From contig JAGBZE010000088.1 in the NCBI GenBank assembly GCA_017628435.1, positions 1 through 10,832 of the forward strand: a DNA stretch of 10,832 bases. The letters are read 5' to 3'. The DNA is from Akkermansia sp. (GTDB lineage Bacteria; Verrucomicrobiota; Verrucomicrobiia; Verrucomicrobiales; Akkermansiaceae). A program made the translations under genes and the position numbers. Each line of letters starts with the position of its first letter. Position 1 is the first letter of the stretch. Positions 1-5,815 of this stretch are shown one piece after another. Under the pieces are notes generated by a model that worked only from the letters and a program-made list of their open reading frames with translations, was not told the DNA's origin and did not search any database.

Positions 1-191
1 ATGCCATCGTAGCCGGCGCTGTGACCGGTGGTGGTCTTACCGTGATTTCCAATGCCCCCAACCCGGCGGGTCAGGCTATTCTGGGCAAATATTTCAAGGA
101 TGGCATCAGCGCTCTGCAGCTCTTCCTCTGGGCCGCGCTTCCCACCTTCATCATCTTCTGCCTGTATAACTTCATCTACTTCGGTAACTAA
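1..191 (+). CDS. C-terminal end of putative Na+/H+ antiporter (PF07399-like), partial
   Basis: An open frame runs in from the left edge (first full codon at base 3) and stops at TAA 189-191, giving the last 62 residues of a membrane protein. It begins AIVAGAVTGGGLTVISNAPN, then has PAGQAILGKYF, and ends in a hydrophobic helix (LFLWAALPTFIIFCLYNFIYF) with a two-residue tail. From memory, the Gly-rich GAVTGGGLTVI.NAPNPAGQ stretch is characteristic of the putative Na+/H+ antiporter family PF07399, which exchanges cations across the inner membrane. I could not confirm this by search, and most of the protein lies outside the window. The ribE start codon follows after only 6 bases, so the two genes are probably co-transcribed. 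No terminator is seen between them. Confidence 0.6.
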   Translation, partial: AIVAGAVTGGGLTVISNAPNPAGQAILGKYFKDGISALQLFLWAALPTFIIFCLYNFIYFGN

Positions 192-197
192 AAACTT

Positions 198-788
198 ATG
201 TTCACTGGACTCGTGGAATGCACCGGCAAGGTGCTGGAGCGCACCCCTGTGGCTTCGGGCGCGCGCTATGCGGTGGAAATCCCCTTTGCGGCAGAACTGG
301 CATTGGGGGATTCAGTGGCGGTGAATGGCTGCTGCCTTACCGTCGATAAAATTGAAGGCAATCGGGTGGAGTTTGACCTCCTCACTCAGACCATGCGTGT
401 GACCAGCCTGGGAGAGCTCCAGGTGGGCTCCTTCTGCAACCTGGAGCGCGCCATGGGCGGCAATGGCCGCTTTGGCGGGCACTTCGTCATGGGGCATGTC
501 GATACCACCGGCAAGGTCAGCTCCATCACACCCGTGGGGCAGGATCACATGGTGCGCATCCGCATACCGCAGGAATACATGCGCTACGTTATCGACAAGG
601 GCAGCATCGCCATTGATGGCGTTTCCCTCACCGTGGCCAACATCACCGGCCCGGATGAGCTCGAATTCTGGATTACTCCCCACACCTGGGAACGCACCAT
701 TATGCACTGCTACTCCCCCGGCAGCATCGTTGATATCGAGGTTGACATGATTGCCAAATACGTGGAGAAACTCAAAATCCGCCAGTGA
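198..788 (+). CDS. ribE: Riboflavin synthase, alpha chain
   Basis: 196 residues, close to the usual length for this family. The enzyme converts two molecules of 6,7-dimethyl-8-ribityllumazine into riboflavin and a pyrimidinedione, the last step of cytosolic riboflavin synthesis. The N-terminus MFTGLVE is the family hallmark and fixes the start at ATG 198. The two internally related lumazine-binding barrels are visible. The first has VNGCCLTV at about residues 42-49. The second opens with GHFVMGHVD at 94-102 and carries the matching IDGVSLTV at 139-146. The C-terminus contains the typical EVDMIAKYVEKL helix. There is no clear Shine-Dalgarno sequence, and no FMN riboswitch is possible in the 6-base gap after the antiporter. 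No other riboflavin genes are visible, so the pathway is presumably scattered in this genome. Confidence 0.96.
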   Translation: MFTGLVECTGKVLERTPVASGARYAVEIPFAAELALGDSVAVNGCCLTVDKIEGNRVEFDLLTQTMRVTSLGELQVGSFCNLERAMGGNGRFGGHFVMGHVDTTGKVSSITPVGQDHMVRIRIPQEYMRYVIDKGSIAIDGVSLTVANITGPDELEFWITPHTWERTIMHCYSPGSIVDIEVDMIAKYVEKLKIRQ

Positions 789-818
789 TTGCAGAGTTCT
801 GCGTTTGCTGAACTGCAA
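789..818 (+). other. Imperfect hairpin directly after ribE
   Basis: TTGCA (789-793) and GTTC (796-799) pair with GAAC (810-813) and TGCAA (814-818), giving 9 base pairs with a 2-base bulge and a 10-base loop. Only three T residues follow, so this is at best a weak terminator or a 3'-end stabiliser for the ribE message. It begins at the base after the ribE stop codon. I see no coding reason for it. Confidence 0.35.
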
Positions 819-876
819 TTTGGTGCAGCAATCTTTGGGTCACGTGCTCTTTGGGCTTCATGTGGGTGGAATCGGG

Positions 877-905
877 TTGACTTAGCAGGCGTTTTCTGGT
901 CTAAT
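877..905 (+). promoter_or_regulatory. Sigma70-type promoter for holA-mnmG
   Basis: TTGACT (877-882; 5 of 6 matches to TTGACA) is separated by exactly 17 bases from TCTAAT (900-905; 5 of 6 matches to TATAAT). With the usual 6-8 base distance, transcription should begin at about 911-913, which coincides with the holA GTG at 912-914. This is one of the two best promoter matches in the window. The sequence match is seen directly; activity is inferred. Confidence 0.7.
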
Positions 906-917
906 GGGCACGTGCCC
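906..917. promoter_or_regulatory. Perfect 12-bp palindrome over the predicted holA start point
   Basis: GGGCACGTGCCC at 906-917 is a perfect inverted repeat centred between 911 and 912, immediately after the -10 box. Its CACGTG core occurs again at 841-846, upstream of the -35 box. A dimeric DNA-binding protein at 906-917 would cover the start point. Operator function is an inference; no regulator is visible in the window. Confidence 0.35.
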
Positions 918-2009
918 GCACAACACTCCAGTTATGTCTTTTTCGGCAGCGATGAAGGTGCCGCTGCTTCTGCTTCTGCTGCCGCCTATGCGCGGCTGGA
1001 GGAAGGCAGCGATGGCTGGGGTAACGAAACCATCGACGGCTCTGCCGCCACGGTGGATGAAGCCGTGGAAATCGTGGGTCGCGTGATTTCCGGCCTGCAG
1101 ACCATGAACATGTTCGGCGGCCGGAAGGTCATCTGGCTGAAGGGGGCCAATTTCATGGGCGATACCCCGCAGGGTGCCCGCAGCGAGGCGGTACAGGCCG
1201 CGCTGGATGAACTGGTGGAAACCCTCACCAACCTGCCGGAGGAAACCTTCTTCGTGCTCTCCGCCAGCGAGATGGACAAGCGCCGCTCGTTCTTCAAGAA
1301 GCTGGGCTCGGCGGCGGAGGTTAAGGAATTCTCCAAGATTGACATCACCAAACCCGGTTGGGAGGGCGAGCTTTCAGCCCTCACCCTGCGCATGGCCAAG
1401 CCGCTGGGCATTACTTTCGACAACGCAGCGCTGGATTTATTCATCCACCGCGTGAACGAGAGCACGCGCCAGATTTCCAATGAGCTGGCCAAGCTGGATG
1501 TGTACCTGGGCCCGGAGCGCCGACAGGTGACAGCGGAGGATGTGGAGCTGATGGTGGCGGTCTCCCGCAACGGCGTGGTGTTTGAAATTTCCCGCGCTAT
1601 TGAGAACAACAACTCCCGCCTGGCGGTGCACCTGGTAAATGAGCAGCTGGAGCACGGCGAGCAGGGCGTGTCCATCATGCGTGCGGCCATCGTACCCACG
1701 GTGCGCCAGCGCTTCTGTGCCCGCCTGCTGATTGATACCTACCAGCCGGATACCGGCAACTACCGCGCCTTTGATGCCGCCCTGAACCGCCTGCCCGCCG
1801 AGGGCAGGAAGCTGCTCCCCCTCAAGAAGGACGGCACACCGAACACTTACGGCCTGTTCAATGCTGCCCGCACCGTGGGCAAGCTGAGCCTGCGCAAGGC
1901 CCGCCGCGATCTGCAGGCCTGCGCCGCGGCAGACAAAGCACTGGTTTCCAGCGGGCTGGATGCCCGCGATATTCTGCATAAACTCATCGTCACGCTCACC
2001 TCGGCATGA
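912..2009 (+). CDS. holA: DNA polymerase III, delta subunit
   Basis: 365 residues from GTG 912. Delta is the clamp-loader subunit that opens the beta sliding clamp in the cytosolic replication machinery. The N-terminus holds YVFFGSDEG (residues 8-16), the delta-family equivalent of the degenerate nucleotide-binding fold opening. It is followed by TMNMFGGRKVIWLKGANF (about 64-81) and a helical second and third domain with EISRAIENNN and QGVSIMRAAIVPTVRQRF. The frame is open back to 789, but residues encoded before 912 have no family character, and the only good promoter lies at 877-905. GTG 912 is therefore preferred, giving PAQHSSYVFF as the beginning. A codon-level low-complexity stretch encodes AAASASAAA at about residues 17-25. 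The last four bases (ATGA) overlap the mnmG start, implying translational coupling. Confidence 0.88.
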   Translation: MPAQHSSYVFFGSDEGAAASASAAAYARLEEGSDGWGNETIDGSAATVDEAVEIVGRVISGLQTMNMFGGRKVIWLKGANFMGDTPQGARSEAVQAALDELVETLTNLPEETFFVLSASEMDKRRSFFKKLGSAAEVKEFSKIDITKPGWEGELSALTLRMAKPLGITFDNAALDLFIHRVNESTRQISNELAKLDVYLGPERRQVTAEDVELMVAVSRNGVVFEISRAIENNNSRLAVHLVNEQLEHGEQGVSIMRAAIVPTVRQRFCARLLIDTYQPDTGNYRAFDAALNRLPAEGRKLLPLKKDGTPNTYGLFNAARTVGKLSLRKARRDLQACAAADKALVSSGLDARDILHKLIVTLTSA

Positions 2010-3868
2010 GCTACCTGATTCCCACAGTTTTTGATGTGCTGGTGATTGGCGGTGGTCACGCCGGTATAGAGGCAGCCCTGGCTGCCACCCGCCTGGGCGG
2101 CACCGTGGCCATGCTCACGCATGATTTGGACACCGTGGGCCAGATGAGCTGCAACCCCGCCATCGGCGGTCTGGCCAAGGGCCACATGGTGCGTGAGATT
2201 GACGCCTTGGGCGGTGCCATGGGGCTCAATACCGATGCCACAGCCATTCAGTTCCGCATGCTGAATGCCTCCAAGGGTCCCAGCGTGCGCGCCCCCCGCG
2301 CCCAGTGCGACAAGAGCGCCTACCGCGCCCGCATGAAGTGGGTGCTGGAGACTACGCCGGGCCTGCAGCTCTTCCAGGGAGATGTGGATGAAATCGTGGT
2401 GCAGGATGGCCGCGTGGCTGGTGTCACCACCACCTGGGGCCAGCGCTTTGCCGCCCGCGCCGTGGTGCTGTGCAGCGGCACTTTCATGCGCGGTCTGCTG
2501 CATGTGGGCATGGATCACCTGCCCGGCGGCCGCCTGGGTGGAGCCCCCAGCGGCATCTCCGCCAGCCTGGAGAAACTGGGCTTCCCGCTGCAGCGTTTCA
2601 AGACCGGCACCTCCCCGCGTATTCTGGGCAGCAGCATAGATTTTGACTCCCTGCAGTTGCAGCCGGGCGATACCCCGCCGCCGCTCTTCAGCTTCAGCAG
2701 CCGGCAGCGCCTCAGCCGCGAAACAGAGCCGCACTGTACCCTCAACTATTTTGCTGATGCAGACTTTGAGCTGCAGCAGCTTCCCTGCGCCATTACCTAC
2801 ACCCACGAAGGCACGCACGATATCATCCGCCGCAACCTGGAGCACAGCCCGCTGTTCGGCGGTGTGATTGAGGGCACCGGCCCGCGCTACTGCCCCAGCA
2901 TTGAGGATAAGGTGGTGCGCTTTGCCGATAAGGACCGCCACCAGATTTTCATTGAACCCGAAGGCCGCAGCACGGATGAATTCTACCTGAACGGCCTCTC
3001 CAGCTCGCTGCCCTTCTTTGTGCAGCTGGATATCGTGCACAGCATTCCCGGGTTGGAAAAAGCGCAGCTCATCCGCCCCGGCTATGCCGTGGAGTATGAT
3101 TTTGTGCCGCCCACTGAACTGCAGCCCACCCTGGAGACCAAGCGCGTGCGTGGTCTCTATTTCGCCGGCCAGATCAACGGCACCAGCGGCTATGAGGAAG
3201 CCGCCGGCCAGGGGCTGCTGGCGGGGGCTAATGCCATGCTGGCCCTGCGCGGGGAAGAGCCGCTCATCCTGCGCCGCGATGAAGCCTACCTCGGTGTCAT
3301 GATAGATGACCTCGTGACCCGCGGCACCGATGAACCCTACCGCATGTTCACCAGCCGCGCAGAAATGCGTCTGCTGCTCCGCCAGGACAACGCCGACCTG
3401 CGCCTTACTCCCCTGGCTGCAAGGCTGGGCCTGGTGAGCGAGGACCAGGGCCGCGCCGCGGCAGAGCGTCAGGAGGCTATCGATCAGGGTATTGCCCGCG
3501 CCCACCAGCAGCGTGTGGACGGCGTTTCGCTGGAGCTCTGGCTCCGCCGCCCCGGCAACGACTGGCACGAGCTCCCGGAGCCCCTCCGCTCCCAGTACAC
3601 GGATGAACTCTGGGACCCTATCGCCACGGAGATTGCCTACTCCGGCCACATCAGCCGCATGCGCACCGCCGCTGCCCGGCTCCAGCGCCAGGAGGACAAG
3701 AAAATACCCGCCGATATCGACTACGCCGCCATTCCGGCCATGAAGACCGAGGCCCGCCAGCGACTGGCCCGCGTGCGCCCCGGCACCATCGGCCAGGCCG
3801 CCCGCATTCCCGGCATCACCCCGGCAGATATCGCCCTCCTGCTCGTTTGGGTGCAGAAACAGCGATAA
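2006..3868 (+). CDS. mnmG: tRNA uridine-5-carboxymethylaminomethyl(34) synthesis enzyme MnmG (GidA)
   Basis: 620 residues, full family length. With MnmE, this FAD enzyme installs the (carboxymethyl)aminomethyl group on wobble uridine 34 of tRNAs reading split codon boxes. The FAD-binding GGGHAG lies at residues 15-20. SCNPAIGGLAKG (48-59) holds the first conserved cysteine (C49), and RYCPSIEDKVVRF (295-307) holds the second (C297). Other landmarks are RFKTGTSPR (198-206), HQIFIEPEG (313-321) and the C-terminal-half signature FAGQINGTSGYEEAAGQG (387-404). The C-terminal helical domain, which binds MnmE and tRNA, is complete. The ATG overlaps the holA stop by 4 bases, so both are likely made from one message. 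mnmE is not in the window. No clear terminator is seen right after the stop; the first strong one follows the tRNA gene. Confidence 0.97.
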   Translation: MSYLIPTVFDVLVIGGGHAGIEAALAATRLGGTVAMLTHDLDTVGQMSCNPAIGGLAKGHMVREIDALGGAMGLNTDATAIQFRMLNASKGPSVRAPRAQCDKSAYRARMKWVLETTPGLQLFQGDVDEIVVQDGRVAGVTTTWGQRFAARAVVLCSGTFMRGLLHVGMDHLPGGRLGGAPSGISASLEKLGFPLQRFKTGTSPRILGSSIDFDSLQLQPGDTPPPLFSFSSRQRLSRETEPHCTLNYFADADFELQQLPCAITYTHEGTHDIIRRNLEHSPLFGGVIEGTGPRYCPSIEDKVVRFADKDRHQIFIEPEGRSTDEFYLNGLSSSLPFFVQLDIVHSIPGLEKAQLIRPGYAVEYDFVPPTELQPTLETKRVRGLYFAGQINGTSGYEEAAGQGLLAGANAMLALRGEEPLILRRDEAYLGVMIDDLVTRGTDEPYRMFTSRAEMRLLLRQDNADLRLTPLAARLGLVSEDQGRAAAERQEAIDQGIARAHQQRVDGVSLELWLRRPGNDWHELPEPLRSQYTDELWDPIATEIAYSGHISRMRTAAARLQRQEDKKIPADIDYAAIPAMKTEARQRLARVRPGTIGQAARIPGITPADIALLLVWVQKQR

Positions 3869-3904
3869 AATTTTGCTTATTCGGCGATTTTTTACGGATT
3901 TCGC

Positions 3905-3933
3905 TTGACGGATGGGGGCAAAAGGTATATACT
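3905..3933 (+). promoter_or_regulatory. Promoter of tRNA-Gln with GC-rich discriminator
   Basis: TTGACG (3905-3910) and TATACT (3928-3933) are separated by 17 bases. The predicted start is at about 3940, giving a 5' leader of about 13 bases before the mature tRNA. The bases directly after the -10 box (CCGCCG, 3934-3939) are GC-rich. This is the classic discriminator type of stable-RNA promoters under stringent control in well-studied bacteria; its action here is inferred. Confidence 0.75.
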
Positions 3934-3952
3934 CCCGCCGTTCCAAGAACAC

Positions 3953-4024
3953 AGGGCTATGGTGTAATTGGCAACACATCGGTTTCTGGCACCGCTATTC
4001 GGGGTTCGAGTCCCTGTAGCCCTA
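3953..4024 (+). tRNA. tRNA-Gln (anticodon CUG)
   Basis: A complete 72-base cloverleaf. The acceptor stem AGGGCTA (3953-3959) pairs perfectly with TAGCCCT (4017-4023). The D stem is GTGT/ACAC with the GG of the loop present. The anticodon stem TCGGT/ACCGC has one mismatch at its outer pair, and its loop TTCTGGC gives anticodon CTG, reading CAG. The T stem-loop is CGGGG-TTCGAGT-CCCTG with one G-T pair. The discriminator base is A, and the 3' CCA is not encoded, so it must be added by a nucleotidyltransferase. The weak A-T first pair of the acceptor agrees with glutamine identity. The gene sits between its own promoter and terminator. Confidence 0.93.
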
Positions 4025-4026
4025 CT

Positions 4027-4060
4027 AAAAAGCTCACAGCACCACGTTGTGAGCTTTTTT
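4027..4060 (+). terminator. Intrinsic terminator of tRNA-Gln
   Basis: Stem 4027-4038 (AAAAAGCTCACA) pairs with 4048-4059 (TGTGAGCTTTTT) over 12 perfect base pairs with a 9-base loop. It ends in a run of six T. It begins 3 bases after the mature tRNA end. The A-tract on the left would also allow some activity on the opposite strand. Confidence 0.93.
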
Positions 4061-4072
4061 ATTTCTCCGGAG

Positions 4073-4555
4073 ATGAAGGATACATTCACACAGGCGATAC
4101 GGCTCGGTATTATGATGCTTATTCTGGCTATTGTGCTGGGGTGGGCAGATAAGTTTATCTTTGAGCCGGGGCGCATTCCTGCCTGCGTGCAGGAAAAACT
4201 GCCGGAGGGGCGTATCTGCCTGGAGACGATTTCCACGCGCTACAAGAACCGCGTGGTGTGGGTGGATGCCCGCAGCCAGTCAGATTTTGAGCTGAACCAC
4301 CTCATGCTGCCCGATAACCGCATGTTCCCCATCCGCAAGGGGCCGGAGCTGCAGCAGCTGATTGATGCCGCTATAGGCCGCCTTCTGGAGGCTGCAGAGC
4401 GCCAGGAATGCATTGTGGTCTTCTGCACGGGTGAATGCACCGCAGCCGAGGAAATTGCCGCTGAGCTGCGCGAACTGGGCATAATAGAGGCCCCCATCCA
4501 TGTGCTGGAGGGGGGCTGGGAAGTGCTGAAGGCCAGCGGTATGAGCGCTGATTGA
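4073..4555 (+). CDS. Membrane-anchored rhodanese-like domain protein
   Basis: 160 residues from ATG 4073. A short N-terminus leads into one hydrophobic helix (about residues 12-25, LGIMMLILAIVLGWA), probably an uncleaved anchor. The helix is followed by a single rhodanese fold. The VDARSQSDFELNHL segment (64-77) matches the family's D-x-R...F..GH region. The active-site loop is VVFCTGECTAAEEIA (115-129), with C118 and C122 both candidates for the sulfur-carrying cysteine. LEGGWEVL (145-152) is the typical C-terminal GGW motif. Such domains move sulfane sulfur or sense it; the substrate is unknown here. The longer frame open from 3968 runs through the tRNA and is rejected. The only SD-like bases (GGAG, 4069-4072) touch the ATG, which is unusually close. 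The gene starts 13 bases after the tRNA terminator with no obvious promoter of its own. Confidence 0.82.
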   Translation: MKDTFTQAIRLGIMMLILAIVLGWADKFIFEPGRIPACVQEKLPEGRICLETISTRYKNRVVWVDARSQSDFELNHLMLPDNRMFPIRKGPELQQLIDAAIGRLLEAAERQECIVVFCTGECTAAEEIAAELRELGIIEAPIHVLEGGWEVLKASGMSAD

Positions 4556-4586
4556 CGGGAATTTATTAACCGCCAATATTTTTCTA

Positions 4587-5543
4587 TCAGAGCTCGCCGC
4601 GCTCCACAGCGGGCAGGATGTTCTTCTCATAATGCTCCACAGCAGTTTTAAGACGCGGAGCCAGGCGGGAATCCGGGGCAGCCTCGTAAGCCTTCTTGTA
4701 GGCCGTGTACACATCCTTGTAGCGGCGCTGGAACACGTAGGTATCGCCCAGGGCACGCCAGGCCATCTGGGCCAGCTCAGGCTCCAGCTCCGGAGTCTCC
4801 AGATACTTGAGGAGCATATCAATATTACCCTGCATGGCTTCCGGCTGGCGGTTATTCCGCAGATGGTCAAAAATAACCTTCAGCGCAGCATCCTGCTTGC
4901 GGTAATTATCGAAACGAGTCAGCACGCGAGCATAGCCCAGGGTGTTCTGCGGGTCCAGGGCATTGATTTCGTTCACAATGTCCACGTATTTATCGCGGCA
5001 GTTCTCGGGGATGGCATTCAGACCCTCTGCCAGGGCAGTGGCACGCTCCATGCCCTGCAGGTCTGCAGCACGGGCGAAAGCAGCATCGCGGGTAGTGCGC
5101 ACAGCAGCGGCGGCTTCCAGCGCTTTCAGATAATCTGCCGTGGTGCGGCGGGCACCGGCCACCTGAGCATACGGAAGGCCCTTTTCATCCAGCAGCAGTA
5201 CGGTGGGCAGACCAGTTTCGATGCGGTGGTGCACCAGCAGCTTCTCATTCGCATTGCGCTGCTCCGCCGGAATAGCTGCCACGGCAGAGGGCAGACGCGG
5301 GAAAATCACCTCCACCAGCACATACTTATCGCCCACAGCCTTTTCAAACTCGGGCGTCTCCATAATCTTGGTGCGCAGGTGAATGCAGGGCGGGCACCAT
5401 TCCTTGCCCGTGAACTCCAGCATAATATCGCGCCCTTCTTTCTGGGCAATCGGCAGAGCGGCTTCCACATTGGCAGCCTGCGGCAGAGCCCAGGCGCAGC
5501 CGGCCAGAGCCCCCAACGTCATGAGAATGGTAGAGAATTTCAT
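4587..5543 (-). CDS. Exported thioredoxin-fold protein with TPR-like C-terminus
   Basis: 318 residues from ATG 5543. Residues 1-19 (MKFSTILMTLGALAGCAWA) form a signal peptide, and this is why the 17 residues possible upstream are discarded. The thioredoxin fold follows: EFTGKEWCPPC (43-53) with redox cysteines C50 and C53, and GLPTVLLLDEKG (111-122) with the cis-proline P113. The spacing and the WCPPC motif resemble the thioredoxin-like/DsbD C-terminal group that works in the periplasm. From about residue 130 the protein is helical; the section at 263-292 (ALGDTYVFQRRYKDVYTAYK and on) looks like a tetratricopeptide repeat, so it may bind a partner. A TATACT -10-like box (5562-5567, read on the minus strand) lies about 20 bases upstream, with no convincing -35. 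The gene is convergent with the rhodanese, 31 bases away. The reaction partner is unknown; disulfide reduction or isomerisation is inferred. Confidence 0.85.
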   Translation of the reverse strand: MKFSTILMTLGALAGCAWALPQAANVEAALPIAQKEGRDIMLEFTGKEWCPPCIHLRTKIMETPEFEKAVGDKYVLVEVIFPRLPSAVAAIPAEQRNANEKLLVHHRIETGLPTVLLLDEKGLPYAQVAGARRTTADYLKALEAAAAVRTTRDAAFARAADLQGMERATALAEGLNAIPENCRDKYVDIVNEINALDPQNTLGYARVLTRFDNYRKQDAALKVIFDHLRNNRQPEAMQGNIDMLLKYLETPELEPELAQMAWRALGDTYVFQRRYKDVYTAYKKAYEAAPDSRLAPRLKTAVEHYEKNILPAVERGEL

Positions 5544-5751
5544 ATCAGTTAGATAGGTTTGAGTATACTTTAGCCTATTCTGCTCAATTTGCAACCAAAT
5601 TTTTCCAGCTTTCTGGTTTTAGCGTTAAAATTGGAGTTTGCGAAAGTACGAATGTTACCTCCCCGCAGTTGTTCTTCAGGTTTGTGATTCCGCATCATCG
5701 CGGCTCCGCGCGGACTTTCACCGCAGTGCGCATATCGCGTCGGTCGTACCT
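5544..5751. other. Intergenic region with GC-rich inverted repeats, no gene recognised
   Basis: This stretch separates two minus-strand genes. The part next to 5543 is AT-rich and should hold the promoter of the thioredoxin-like gene. The part at about 5690-5750 is GC-rich and self-complementary, with CGCGG-CT-CCGCG at 5699-5710 and further GCGC-rich arms. A 42-codon minus-strand frame (5570-5698) is open but resembles nothing and overlaps the promoter area. No tRNA, riboswitch or known small RNA was recognised. Confidence 0.4.
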
Positions 5752-5790
5752 AAAAAAACGCCCCGTTCCAGCGAACGAGGCGTTTTTCTT
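5752..5790 (-). terminator. Two-way intrinsic terminator, mainly for the duplicated membrane protein gene
   Basis: 5754-5767 pairs with 5774-5787 over 14 positions with one C-A mismatch and a 6-base loop. Read on the minus strand, the hairpin ends in a run of seven T (5758 to 5752), well placed 28 bases after the stop of the gene at 5816. Read on the plus strand it ends in five T, so it can also stop transcription coming from the left. Confidence 0.88.
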
Positions 5791-5815
5791 ATAACTTTGA
5801 GCGGATGCTGACTAT

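Noticed and set aside
789..911. TTG 789 as the holA start (41 extra residues)
   Set aside because: The extra residues do not look like a delta-subunit N-terminus, and the strong promoter lies inside this stretch. It would also run through the post-ribE hairpin.
3869..3904. T-rich stretch after mnmG as an intrinsic terminator
   Set aside because: There is a run of six T (about 3888-3893) but no stable stem before it, only a 3-bp palindrome.
1847..3979. A 710-codon minus-strand open frame lying across mnmG
   Set aside because: It is antisense to an unmistakable MnmG, has Ala/Gly/His-rich composition without family motifs, and is explained by the GC-rich third positions of mnmG.
3968..4072. 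N-terminal extension of the rhodanese through the tRNA gene
   Set aside because: The frame passes through a complete tRNA-Gln and its terminator. The residues have no signal or domain character, and ATG 4073 precedes the membrane anchor.
4632..5552. A 306-codon plus-strand open frame opposite the thioredoxin-like gene
   Set aside because: The minus strand shows a signal peptide, WCPPC and a cis-proline in order. The plus frame has none of these and is a shadow.
5570..5698. A 42-codon minus-strand frame (MMRNHKPEEQLRGGN...) in the intergenic region
   Set aside because: It has no ribosome binding site and no recognisable family, it overlaps the promoter area of the thioredoxin-like gene, and its length is within chance expectation.
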